64,000 nucleotides of DNA from Klebsiella pneumoniae. GTDB lineage: Bacteria > Myxococcota_A > UBA796 > SXON01. Position 1 is the first letter of the stretch; each line of letters begins with the position of its first letter. The DNA lies in NCBI GenBank assembly GCA_945861635.1, contig CAMAWH010000009.1:1-64000 (forward strand), written 5' to 3'. This document shows, piece by piece, positions 1 through 7,159 of this stretch. Below the pieces are notes generated by a model. The model was not told the origin of the DNA. It worked only from the letters and a program-made list of their open reading frames with translations, and searched no databases. A program made the position numbers and the translations under genes.

Positions 1-101
1 TGCGGTGATCGGTACTACTCGCTGCGAAGCATCTTCGGATGCGGCGCGCGATGCTCAACCCTCTGAAGGGGAGTCGCCCTCGGGCGTGTCCTCGGTGTTA
101 C
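1..101 (+). other. Intergenic segment with small hairpins (possible RNA 3' region)
   Basis: No credible coding sequence lies here. Several short hairpins are visible: a perfect GCATC-TTCG-GATGC stem-loop at 29-42, a CCCT/AGGG stem near 59-70, and a GCCC/GGGC stem near 75-85. They are followed by a strong plus-strand terminator. This could be the 3' part of a small RNA or the 3' untranslated region of a gene lying left of the window. I could not match it to tmRNA, RNase P, 6S or SRP RNA. Confidence 0.25.
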
Positions 102-148
102 AAAAGGGTCTCCCAACCGTTCGCGGTTGGGGGGCCCTTTTCGTTTTT
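102..148 (+). terminator. Rho-independent terminator
   Basis: CCCAACCG (112-119) pairs with CGGTTGGG (124-131) around a UUCG loop (120-123). The outer AAAAGGG (102-108) pairs with CCCTTTT (135-141), and the stem runs into a T-rich tail ending at 148. It terminates whatever is transcribed rightward from the left edge. It directly abuts the stop codon of the leftward dapB, and its A-rich 5' arm gives a shorter U-tract on the other strand, so it may work in both directions. Confidence 0.85.
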
Positions 149-819
149 CACATCAGCCCGGCGGGATGTCGACCTAGGACGTCTTCGATGGTGTAGCGCC
201 CGACAGGTTTGCCAACGAGCCACCGGGCACAGCGCACGGCACCCGCGGCGAAAACGCCGCGACGCGTTGCAATGTGGCCGAGCTGGATTCTCTCCCCCGG
301 GCCGCAAAGGTACACCGTGTGCTCCCCAACGATGTCTCCGCCGCGAACCGCGTGGATCCCGATTTCCCCGGGGTGCCGGGGCCCGGTGCGACCATTCGCG
401 ATGTCCCCGCCGCCAAGCGCTTCAACGAGGCGCAACGCTGTTCCGCTGGGTGCGTCGCGTTTACCATGATGGTGTAATTCGACGATCTCGGCGTCATACC
501 CGGGAAGTGCCGCTCGTGCCTGCGCGGCCAGCCTGGCAAGAACGGCGATCCCCAGGGAAAAATTCGCCGCCTGCAAAAAAGCGACCGGCGCGGAATCGAT
601 CACCGCCCCCGTTGTGCCGCTCACGACAGGGCACCGCGCGACCGCGAGCAGGTGTCGCAACGCGTCAGGCACGGAGAAGTCGATGATCACATCGGCATCG
701 ATGTCGTCGGGCAACGCTCGCCCTGCGGCCCACGCGAGCGTGAGGTCCGACGCTGCCGCAATCTCGGCAACAACCAACGTGCCCATGCGCCCGGACGCGC
801 CGCTCACGCCGATTCTCAC
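148..819 (-). CDS. dapB: 4-hydroxy-tetrahydrodipicolinate reductase
   Basis: DapB makes tetrahydrodipicolinate from the DapA product using NAD(P)H, in the diaminopimelate/lysine pathway (cytoplasm). The protein is 223 aa. It has the nucleotide-binding GASGRMG motif at residues 7-13 and the family signature HHHGKRDAPSGTA from residue 116, with the catalytic His and Lys. I start it at GTG 819 because that GTG overlaps the dapA stop as GTGA and places the Rossmann motif at the very N-terminus; a longer reading from 879 would add a non-conserved extension. It is about 40-50 residues shorter than the E. coli enzyme but keeps the key motifs. Confidence 0.93.
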   Translation of the reverse strand: MRIGVSGASGRMGTLVVAEIAAASDLTLAWAAGRALPDDIDADVIIDFSVPDALRHLLAVARCPVVSGTTGAVIDSAPVAFLQAANFSLGIAVLARLAAQARAALPGYDAEIVELHHHGKRDAPSGTALRLVEALGGGDIANGRTGPRHPGEIGIHAVRGGDIVGEHTVYLCGPGERIQLGHIATRRGVFAAGAVRCARWLVGKPVGRYTIEDVLGRHPAGLM

Positions 820-1667
820 GACAGTCCGTCCAGCGCAACGCCGGCGGGCCAAGTTCCAGCCGCCAATGGCAGGCGGCACCGCGCCGAACCGAGCCCCATC
901 ATCGCAAGCGCAGCCTTGACGGGTACTGGATTAACCTCGGCAAACAGCGCCTGACAGACGGGGTAGAGTTCGGCGTGGATGCGGCGGGCCTCCGCCGTTT
1001 TTCCGGCCTGCCAAGCCGCCCACACGGCGCCCGTCATGGCCGGTGCCACGTTGGAGAGCACCGAAATCACGCCCGTTCCCCCCACGCTCAGCAACGGCAG
1101 CCAGGTGAAATCGTCCCCGGAGAGCACGGGCGCTTGCGTGTGGCACATCAGGTCCTGTCCGTACGTCACGTCTCCGGTGGCTTCCTTGCACGCTACAACG
1201 CCCCGAACATTGCAAAGCGCCGCCAGATCGGTGGGGGAAACGCGCTGCCCCGTGCGCCCTGGCACATGGTACACGATGAGCGGCAGCCCCTCCGCGGCAC
1301 AGCACTCTACGTGTGCGAGCAGGCCTGCGCGATTCGGCTTGTTGTAGTACGGAAGCACCAACAATCCCGCGTCAGCACCCTCAAGTTGGGCGCGGCTGAT
1401 GTTCGCCACGGTCCTCCGTGTGCTGTTCGTCCCGACGCCCATCGTCACGACGCAACGCTGTTTGGATTCCTCTCGCGCAATGGCGAGGAGCAAGCTGCGC
1501 TCCGCGTCCTCTAGCGTCGGTGCCTCCCCGGTGGTGCCGGCGACGACCACACCCTGGACGCCGCCGTCCACCTGACGGCGAACCTGCAGCCGGAAGGCGG
1601 CGACATCCAGACCGTCGTCGTCACGAAAGGGAGTGACGAGCGCGGTGTGCACCCCCTCCCACCGCAT
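816..1667 (-). CDS. dapA: 4-hydroxy-tetrahydrodipicolinate synthase
   Basis: This class I aldolase condenses pyruvate with aspartate semialdehyde, the first committed step of diaminopimelate/lysine synthesis. The 283-aa TIM-barrel protein shows the AGTTGEAPTL loop (residues 43-52), PYYNKP (106-111), the YHVPGRTG motif (133-140) and the Schiff-base lysine K161 in ACKEATGD. Length is normal for DapA. It is the first gene of a two-gene operon: its stop overlaps the dapB start by 4 bases, so the two are probably translationally coupled. The outer-membrane gene on the same strand ends 3 bases before its start. Confidence 0.95.
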   Translation of the reverse strand: MRWEGVHTALVTPFRDDDGLDVAAFRLQVRRQVDGGVQGVVVAGTTGEAPTLEDAERSLLLAIAREESKQRCVVTMGVGTNSTRRTVANISRAQLEGADAGLLVLPYYNKPNRAGLLAHVECCAAEGLPLIVYHVPGRTGQRVSPTDLAALCNVRGVVACKEATGDVTYGQDLMCHTQAPVLSGDDFTWLPLLSVGGTGVISVLSNVAPAMTGAVWAAWQAGKTAEARRIHAELYPVCQALFAEVNPVPVKAALAMMGLGSARCRLPLAAGTWPAGVALDGLS

Positions 1668-1670
1668 GGT

Positions 1671-3056
1671 TTAGAACTCCACCGTGCCGAGCAACTGCCC
1701 GCCGAAGGTGGCCCTGTCGAACCCGCCACCGAAATCCTCATCCTTGTACTTGGAATAGTACGGACCGGGCAGAAAAACACCAGCGGTACCGGTCACGGCC
1801 AGGTGGGGGTAGGGCGTGTACTTCAGGGTCAGGTCGAATTCGTTGCCATAGCCACCTTCGCTGGACTCGTGTTCGCCCGCGCCCTGCGCCTCGGTCGCCA
1901 CGAGCCACGCGAGGGACGCGTCGAGATCATCGAGTACTCCGTAGTGCACCGCCGGCCTGAAATAGATGGCGTTCGAAATACCATCCCCCGTGAGAACCGC
2001 CTCATAGTTGCGCCCGTCGTTGGCGTCGTTCGCGATCGCTGCTGCCAGCGTCGGCATCGGCTCTTCGAACATCATGAGCGACAGGTTGTGATCGCGATCG
2101 AACTGGAACGTGCGAATCGCGCTGTCCGTCGGATCCTCGTCCCCGCTCGCAGCGCCAAACTCAGCCTCTATCGAGAACTTATCCAGCGTGTAACGACCGT
2201 TGATCATTCCGCCGAAGGCCATGACCTGAACGTCGTTGGCGCCGGTTTCGAGGTTGCCGCCACCAAAGACGCCGATGCCTTCCAACTCGGCGCGCACCGG
2301 GCCGAGTTCCGCATAGGCCCACACGTCTCCCGTGTACGCCTGCCAATTGTACGGCTTTTCCGGACGATACCGGTAGTTGTTCAGGAGGCCGACGCCCGCT
2401 GTCTCACTGCGGTAACCGAGTGCCAGCGTGATGGCCTGCATGTCGTCGGGCGCGTTGAGGAGGCCCTCATACTGGACGTCAAACGCCGCGAGTGCGAAGA
2501 CGGGGCCGATGCGCGTCGAGAACTGGAAGCGGTCCGCCGTGTCGCCATATTCGGCGTCGGGTGCGTTTCCATCGTTCCACAAAATCCCGGCGCCCCACTG
2601 CATCGGCATGCGACCGAGGGAGAAACGACCGATTGGCGTATAGCCCTCTCCCCAAGCGCGAAACGCCTGAAGACCCGAGCCCGTCGTCGTGATCCCATCC
2701 GCATTTGCAATCGGAATCGTTTCGCCCGTGACCGCGTCGGAGTAGGTCGCCGGCTCCGTCCCCCAGTTCACGAGGCGGAAGAAGTCGATTTCGGTGCGGA
2801 CGGCCGCGTGTTCACTGATGAGGAACGATGGGCGCAAGAGGAAACGGTGGTCGAGCATGTTGCTCGTGCCTTCGGCGTTCGAATTGGTATCCGAAAGCGA
2901 GAGCGAGTCGAAAATCCGCGCGCGGCCACGGTAGTAGCCCTCCCACGTGAGTTCGGTGGCGTGGGCGAACGGAGAAAGCGCGAGGGCAAGCAGGGTCAAG
3001 CAGAACTCCGGACGGCGCCGAGCGCGACCGTTAGCACGCGCCCGGCTTGACGTCAC
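1671..3056 (-). CDS. Outer-membrane beta-barrel protein (porin-like)
   Basis: A 461-aa exported protein. An Arg-rich N-terminus is followed by a hydrophobic stretch ending ALSPFAHA, a likely signal peptidase I site. The mature part alternates aromatic/hydrophobic and polar residues in the manner of transmembrane beta-strands, and the chain ends in Phe (GTVEF), the usual C-terminal signature of outer-membrane barrels. I recognise no substrate motif; it resembles large single-chain porins of the alginate-export or phosphate-porin kind. The start is uncertain: GTG 3056 gives a long n-region with many arginines, while TTG 2999 would give a short uncharged signal peptide like others in this window. 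Its stop lies 3 bases before the dapA start, so all three genes may be cotranscribed. Confidence 0.75.
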   Translation of the reverse strand: MTSSRARANGRARRRPEFCLTLLALALSPFAHATELTWEGYYRGRARIFDSLSLSDTNSNAEGTSNMLDHRFLLRPSFLISEHAAVRTEIDFFRLVNWGTEPATYSDAVTGETIPIANADGITTTGSGLQAFRAWGEGYTPIGRFSLGRMPMQWGAGILWNDGNAPDAEYGDTADRFQFSTRIGPVFALAAFDVQYEGLLNAPDDMQAITLALGYRSETAGVGLLNNYRYRPEKPYNWQAYTGDVWAYAELGPVRAELEGIGVFGGGNLETGANDVQVMAFGGMINGRYTLDKFSIEAEFGAASGDEDPTDSAIRTFQFDRDHNLSLMMFEEPMPTLAAAIANDANDGRNYEAVLTGDGISNAIYFRPAVHYGVLDDLDASLAWLVATEAQGAGEHESSEGGYGNEFDLTLKYTPYPHLAVTGTAGVFLPGPYYSKYKDEDFGGGFDRATFGGQLLGTVEF

Positions 3057-3082
3057 GCCGCCGACTGTCCAGACTTGTCGCC

Positions 3083-3328
3083 ATGCTCGAACTGTTCAAG
3101 GTGATGTGGATCGGCTGGGGCGCCTTTGCACGCGGCATCATCACGGTGCAAAATGCGGTGTTGATGGCGGTGGCCTACGTCGTGGGGTTGGGCCCGGTGA
3201 GCTTGTACTTCAAGGCCACGGGGCAACCCATCCTGGACCGCGCGCCGGCCGACCCGAAGGCCGCCTCGCACTGGGTGAAACGAAGCGGCAAGCCGATGAC
3301 GATGGAGGAGGCGGGGCGACAATTTTAG
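3083..3328 (+). CDS. Small membrane protein, SxtJ C-terminal-like
   Basis: An 81-aa protein with one clear hydrophobic segment (about residues 19-42), then a short basic/polar tail containing SHWVKRSGKP. This layout (membrane segment, a short KATGQPILDR stretch, then the tryptophan tail) resembles the C-terminal half of SxtJ-type membrane proteins found beside carbamoyltransferases and DUF5989 proteins. A DUF5989 protein does lie next to it, but on the opposite strand, and no carbamoyltransferase is present. ATG 3083 is preferred over 3047 because the extension would overlap the divergent barrel gene. Function unknown. Confidence 0.6.
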   Translation: MLELFKVMWIGWGAFARGIITVQNAVLMAVAYVVGLGPVSLYFKATGQPILDRAPADPKAASHWVKRSGKPMTMEEAGRQF

Positions 3329-3376
3329 CGGTGTGGAGCCCTTAGTCGCAGGCCGGCACGGGGGGGTTCGCCCCGA

Positions 3377-3568
3377 TCAGAGCGCGTAGATAAACGGCAA
3401 TACCGGGCTTGCTTCGGCGAACAGGATGAACCCGATCATGGCGACGAGCACGACGACAATCGGCGTCATCCACCAGATCTTCTCGTGCTTGATGAAGTAC
3501 CAGAATTCCGACAGTAGGCCCTTTGGCGCATCGGGAAGTTGAGGGGTCTCAGGTGTCGCGTTGGTCAT
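3377..3568 (-). CDS. DUF5989 family small membrane protein
   Basis: A 63-aa protein: a polar N-terminus rich in Pro/Thr, then EFWYFIKHEKIWWMTPI, then one transmembrane helix (about residues 35-52) and a short tail ending PFIYAL. The KxWW-P-I pattern before the helix and the terminal PFIY are what I associate with DUF5989, a family often near SxtJ-like proteins, carbamoyltransferases and SGNH hydrolases. It converges with the SxtJ-like gene at 3083-3328 across a 48-base gap that contains a GGGG-TTCG-CCCC stem. Function unknown; the assignment rests on motif and neighbour. Confidence 0.75.
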   Translation of the reverse strand: MTNATPETPQLPDAPKGLLSEFWYFIKHEKIWWMTPIVVVLVAMIGFILFAEASPVLPFIYAL

Positions 3569-3602
3569 GCCGACAGTCTACCCACATTTCCTCGAATTGG
3601 AT

Positions 3603-3733
3603 TGTGGATAACATTGTGTAAAACGTGGCGAGAAGTCAATGCCCAACCGGTACAACCCATTGCAGATTTCACAATAATGTAGGTAATTCCGGTATCTTCA
3701 ATGAATACTACCGTGCAGGTAAAATGTGGATAA
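3603..3733. promoter_or_regulatory. AT-rich patch with two perfect DnaA boxes
   Basis: The 9-mer TGTGGATAA (reverse complement of the consensus DnaA box TTATCCACA) occurs at 3603-3611 and again at 3725-3733, in the same orientation. A weaker opposite-strand match, CTACCCACA, is at 3578-3586. The intervening DNA is clearly AT-richer than its surroundings. The second box falls in the last codons of the membrane-protein gene, the first upstream of the DUF5989 gene. It could be a DnaA regulatory or titration site, or part of a replication origin; no dnaA, dnaN, gidA or rpmH is nearby. Confidence 0.45.
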
Positions 3734-5428
3734 CCCGGCAAGTCCAGCGAGCGGCAGTCCGTGGCGCATCAGCGGATTCCTGAACGTCGCCGAGGTACAT
3801 GCAAGCGCAAGCGTGGACAGGTGCAGGAGCGGTAGAAAGTAGTGGGTGGGCGAGTGATCGATGGTGCAGAGGAGGACCGAGTAGACGAGCGCGGCGCCGA
3901 GCGCGATCCGGGTGCCGCGCGGCCACGCGAGCGCCGCGAGGAGGGGTGCACCGCCGGCGTAGATCACCCATGTACGATAGAATTCGGGCACGCGAGAAAG
4001 CAGGTCGGATGCTGAATAGTTTCCATGCCAATGCTCCGGTCCGCCTTCCCATGCCACCGTGTTCAGCCAGCCGGGGAGGGATCCGCTGAGCGCACCGCCC
4101 GCGGCGAACGCGAGGGCGGCGAGGACGATCACAGCGCAGAGCATCACGGCGGTGCGCGGCTTGCCGGCCAGGATTGCGCCGACCAGCACGACCGCGCCCC
4201 CGGGGTATCGCGCCAATTGCGCCGCCAAGCCGAAGCCCACGACGGGCCCTGCCAACGCCGCCACAATTGCGACGCTGTAGAGCGTGTCCGGCATCGCCGC
4301 GCTGGCCGGGCTGAGCATGAGCTTCGCGTGTACGACCGCCGCCGCCACCGGGAGCAGCCACGCGAGCGCCGGGGCGTCCGGTGCGTGCGCGTTGAGAAAG
4401 CGAACGCCGGCGAGGACCCCGAGCAGGAGTACGGCGAAAAACAGGATGTTCGCCGTGGGAAGATCTCCTCCCGTGACGGCCACCGCCGCGCCGAGTATGG
4501 GCGTCCACAGCGGTGGCTGGACGTCGGTCACCCAGCGATTCCGCGCCCAATCGATCTGCTCGACCATGTTGAGGAGCTGGAAGTAATGGGCGAATTTCAG
4601 CTCTCCGGCGCCGTCGAGCGACCACACCGCGTCGGGCCTCGCGAGCACGTAGACGACGCTTGCCTCCGGGTGCGAAAGGACGAGGTCCAACCGCTCTCCG
4701 CCATCGAGCTGCCGGGAAAATATCGTGCTGACCACGCCACGATCCAGGTAACGTCTGACTTTTCCTTCCGAAACCGACTCGACGGGGCTGGCGTCCACGC
4801 GGATGGTGCGCCGGTCAATTTTTAGTGTCGCGCCGACAGGGCCGCGCAATACGAACAGGATGTCGCCACGGTTTGGGCCCAGCAGGTACGGATCCGCCTG
4901 CTTCGGCGTCAACTTGAGCGCGGTGGCTCCGTCGTCGGCGAAGTTCTCCGTAGTCGCCCAACCAAAGCCCGGCGTCGGCGCGACCGCCGTTTCATCCATC
5001 CCATTTTCCACGGCGGCGAACCACCAGTATCGGTCGAGCGGTCGGGCGATGTCGCCCCGCCACGCCCAGGCCGTTGCCAGCAGCGCTGCCATGCCGACGA
5101 GCGGCACCCAGCTGCCCCGCTCGGCAACCGCGCGGGTTGGGCGCACACGCGCCGCGCCAAGAGCGCTCCACGTGAGCGAGCCCGCCAAGACCCCGGCGCC
5201 GCCCGTTCCGGTCATCCGGGCGATGAACAGGCTCGCGATGGCGAGGATCGCTGCGATCCAGCACGCATCAAATTCACGACGCCATCCGACCGCTCCCAGG
5301 CGCACAGCCCAGCCGCGCCCGGGGCCCCACAGCACGGCCGGCACCGTGACCAGCGCGAGCCAGGTTTCCCGCCAGTCCTGAACCATGCCGCATGCGGCGA
5401 GGATGATCAGCAGCGCGGCGAGTGGCAT
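3698..5428 (-). CDS. Large multi-pass membrane protein, possibly glycosyltransferase-like
   Basis: A 576-aa protein starting MPLAALLIILAACG. About three membrane helices in the first 110 residues lead into a soluble region (about residues 130-290), followed by roughly seven or eight more helices to the C-terminus. The soluble part contains repeated short beta-like segments but no motif I recognise. The second half has a VQPPLWTPIL loop, reminiscent of ArnT/PMT-type lipid-linked sugar transferases, but no clear catalytic acidic motif, so the enzyme class is unproven. ATG 5428 is chosen over a start at 5746 because the longer form would be a low-complexity Arg/His read-through antisense to the divergent lipoprotein gene. 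Only 23 bases separate the two divergent start codons. Confidence 0.65.
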   Translation of the reverse strand: MPLAALLIILAACGMVQDWRETWLALVTVPAVLWGPGRGWAVRLGAVGWRREFDACWIAAILAIASLFIARMTGTGGAGVLAGSLTWSALGAARVRPTRAVAERGSWVPLVGMAALLATAWAWRGDIARPLDRYWWFAAVENGMDETAVAPTPGFGWATTENFADDGATALKLTPKQADPYLLGPNRGDILFVLRGPVGATLKIDRRTIRVDASPVESVSEGKVRRYLDRGVVSTIFSRQLDGGERLDLVLSHPEASVVYVLARPDAVWSLDGAGELKFAHYFQLLNMVEQIDWARNRWVTDVQPPLWTPILGAAVAVTGGDLPTANILFFAVLLLGVLAGVRFLNAHAPDAPALAWLLPVAAAVVHAKLMLSPASAAMPDTLYSVAIVAALAGPVVGFGLAAQLARYPGGAVVLVGAILAGKPRTAVMLCAVIVLAALAFAAGGALSGSLPGWLNTVAWEGGPEHWHGNYSASDLLSRVPEFYRTWVIYAGGAPLLAALAWPRGTRIALGAALVYSVLLCTIDHSPTHYFLPLLHLSTLALACTSATFRNPLMRHGLPLAGLAGLSTFYLHGSIH

Positions 5429-5451
5429 CGCAGGCAGCGTATGATGGCGGA

Positions 5452-6141
5452 ATGCTTGCCGCGCTTCTTCTCGCCTGCGACTTTGCCGCGGCGACCAAGG
5501 TTGTTGGATTGGATAGCGCCGCCGATTCCGCGGCCGCCGATGCCGATGCCGATGCCGATGCCGATGCCGATGCCGATGCCGACGCCGACACGGGCAACCC
5601 GTTCGAGCGCGATGACGACGGCGATGGCACGTCGGAGAATGATGGCGATTGCGACGACACGGACGCCGATCGGCACCCCGGGGCTGCGGATTCGTGCAAC
5701 GGAGTGGACGACGACTGTGACGGGGACCTCGATGAGGACGCATCAACAGGAGATGCCTACGAGCCGAATGATACGACGGCAGCGGACCTGGGCAGCATTG
5801 ACGACGAGCCGGACATCGCGGTGACGGCGGTTTTGGTGAACGACGACGACATCGACCGATTTTCGTTCACGAAGATCGATGACACCTTCGATTTTTTCAC
5901 CATCACCGCAACGCTTTCGAACATCCCGACGGAAGCGAATTATCGTTTCACGCTCAACCGGCTGGCGTCGAACGGCGGATTGTCCACAGGCCAAATGGAT
6001 CAGGTCTTCGGATCCGGCACGCTCACACTTTCCTTCGGCGATACTTCGCTGCAGGACGACGGCGGCGAGTACGAATTGGTCGTTGAATCCGTGGGGGGAG
6101 CCGACTGCTCGCGCGCCTATCTACTCGGGATCAAGCAGTAG
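5452..6141 (+). CDS. MopE-repeat lipoprotein with Asp-Ala linker
   Basis: A 229-aa predicted lipoprotein. The signal is only MLAALLLAC, with the lipobox Cys at residue 9 and no basic residue. A DADADAD linker (residues about 29-46) follows, encoded by a perfect hexanucleotide repeat. Next comes one MopE-type Asp/Cys calcium-binding-like module (GDCDDTD...CNGVDDDCDGDLDE), then a C-terminal beta-rich domain (about residues 100-229) that resembles pre-peptidase C-terminal-type domains (YEPNDT, DDIDRFSF). It is probably exposed on the cell surface. Its 3' end overlaps the convergent gene at 6131-7072 by 11 bases. Confidence 0.75.
   Translation: MLAALLLACDFAAATKVVGLDSAADSAAADADADADADADADADADTGNPFERDDDGDGTSENDGDCDDTDADRHPGAADSCNGVDDDCDGDLDEDASTGDAYEPNDTTAADLGSIDDEPDIAVTAVLVNDDDIDRFSFTKIDDTFDFFTITATLSNIPTEANYRFTLNRLASNGGLSTGQMDQVFGSGTLTLSFGDTSLQDDGGEYELVVESVGGADCSRAYLLGIKQ
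5536..5589 (+). repeat. GCCGAT hexanucleotide tandem repeat
   Basis: Seven perfect copies of GCCGAT followed by two GCCGAC copies, in frame inside the lipoprotein gene and encoding an alternating Ala-Asp linker. Copy-number changes would lengthen or shorten the linker by two residues without shifting the frame. Confidence 0.95.
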
Positions 6142-7072
6142 AAGCCAACGCCAACAGCGCACGGTCCACGCGCAATCGGGATGCGGCGGAGAGCCAGCGA
6201 AGCAGGGGGGCGAGCGTCGGGTCCGCAGCCGTGGTTGCCCGGCGAAGAATGGCCCGGCTGACACGGGGGTCGAGCCCCGTCTCCGCGCTCCACGCGAGCG
6301 CGCCGGCACCCAACGTTACCGTCACACCATCGCTTACGACGCGCAGACCGTCGGCATCGCCGGCGGCGATCGGCGGCGCCAACGTCAGCGCGAGGCGACG
6401 GGCGAGCGGGGCGAGTCGCGCGCGGTGATCGCGGCGACCGAGGCGTCGAAGGCGGGCGACGACGGCGTGCCGCTCACCGGTGAGAATCGTCGCAAGGGAG
6501 GCGCTGTATGCCGCGTGATCGCGGTGAGCGGAGGCCAGCGTTCCCTCCGGGTCGAGCGTGTCCAGGAGTGCGCGGGCGTCACCGGGGCCGGTGTCCCCTG
6601 TCCATGCCAGAGCCCACCGTCCGTCGCGGAGGGCGAGCACCTCCGGAGCCAGCGTGGCCGGTGAGAGGTGTGCCGTGCGAAGCACTGCGGCGGCGATCTC
6701 CGCCGCGAAGATCGGGTCGGGCTCCACGGGGAGCAGATCGGCGAGCAGGCAGCCAAACGGGGCGTAGCGGGCGTAGGGGGTGGGACCTTCGACAAGCACG
6801 GCGGGAAGAGGGGAGTCCTTGACGACGGCCGCCAACCGCGATCGTGGGCCGACCAGCGCCAACGTGCGCTCCCCGGTGACGACATCCAGCGCGTCCCAGA
6901 GGACTGCCTCGTCGTCCCACGCGAGCATGGTGCGGCCGCGCACGGGGCTGAGGTCGGGCGGGGCGTCGCCTGCGCGAGCGACAGAACTCCGCAATGCCTC
7001 CGGAGTGCGGCCTGGTTCGACGTCCCCGGTGGCCACGGCGAGCGCGTGGTGCAGGCCAGAGCGCGTCAGCAT
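6131..7072 (-). CDS. Hypothetical protein, unknown family
   Basis: A 313-aa soluble Ala/Leu/Arg-rich protein without signal peptide or membrane helix. Codon use fits a real high-GC gene, and the ATG at 7072 is the natural start. I recognise no catalytic motif. The N-terminal half alternates hydrophobic strands and loops (for example LALVGPRSRL, AVLVEGPTPY), which could be a substrate-binding fold; the C-terminal 100 residues look helical and Arg-rich. It overlaps the convergent lipoprotein gene by 11 bases and lies 87 bases downstream of the beta-oxidation gene on the same strand. No function proposed. Confidence 0.6.
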   Translation of the reverse strand: MLTRSGLHHALAVATGDVEPGRTPEALRSSVARAGDAPPDLSPVRGRTMLAWDDEAVLWDALDVVTGERTLALVGPRSRLAAVVKDSPLPAVLVEGPTPYARYAPFGCLLADLLPVEPDPIFAAEIAAAVLRTAHLSPATLAPEVLALRDGRWALAWTGDTGPGDARALLDTLDPEGTLASAHRDHAAYSASLATILTGERHAVVARLRRLGRRDHRARLAPLARRLALTLAPPIAAGDADGLRVVSDGVTVTLGAGALAWSAETGLDPRVSRAILRRATTAADPTLAPLLRWLSAASRLRVDRALLALASTA

Positions 7073-7159
7073 GACCGCAGACTACCGTTGGCCGTCCGCG
7101 ACCGACGTACGCTGCCCGCCCGACCCGCAGCCCACGAAAAATCGCCGGTACGGTCCACG

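Noticed and set aside
1647-3050. 467-codon plus-strand frame antisense to the barrel protein
   Set aside because: Shadow frame typical of GC-rich DNA; the minus strand has a signal peptide, alternating strands and terminal Phe.
3569-3740. Calling this region the chromosomal origin oriC
   Set aside because: Only two perfect DnaA boxes, one inside a gene, and no origin-neighbour genes; kept as a candidate site, not named an origin.
5536-5589. Tandem repeat considered as a CRISPR array
   Set aside because: Units are 6 bases without spacers and are in frame within a gene.
3698-5746. N-terminal extension of the membrane protein to 5746
   Set aside because: The extra 106 residues are Arg/His low-complexity sequence, antisense to the hexamer repeat of the divergent gene.
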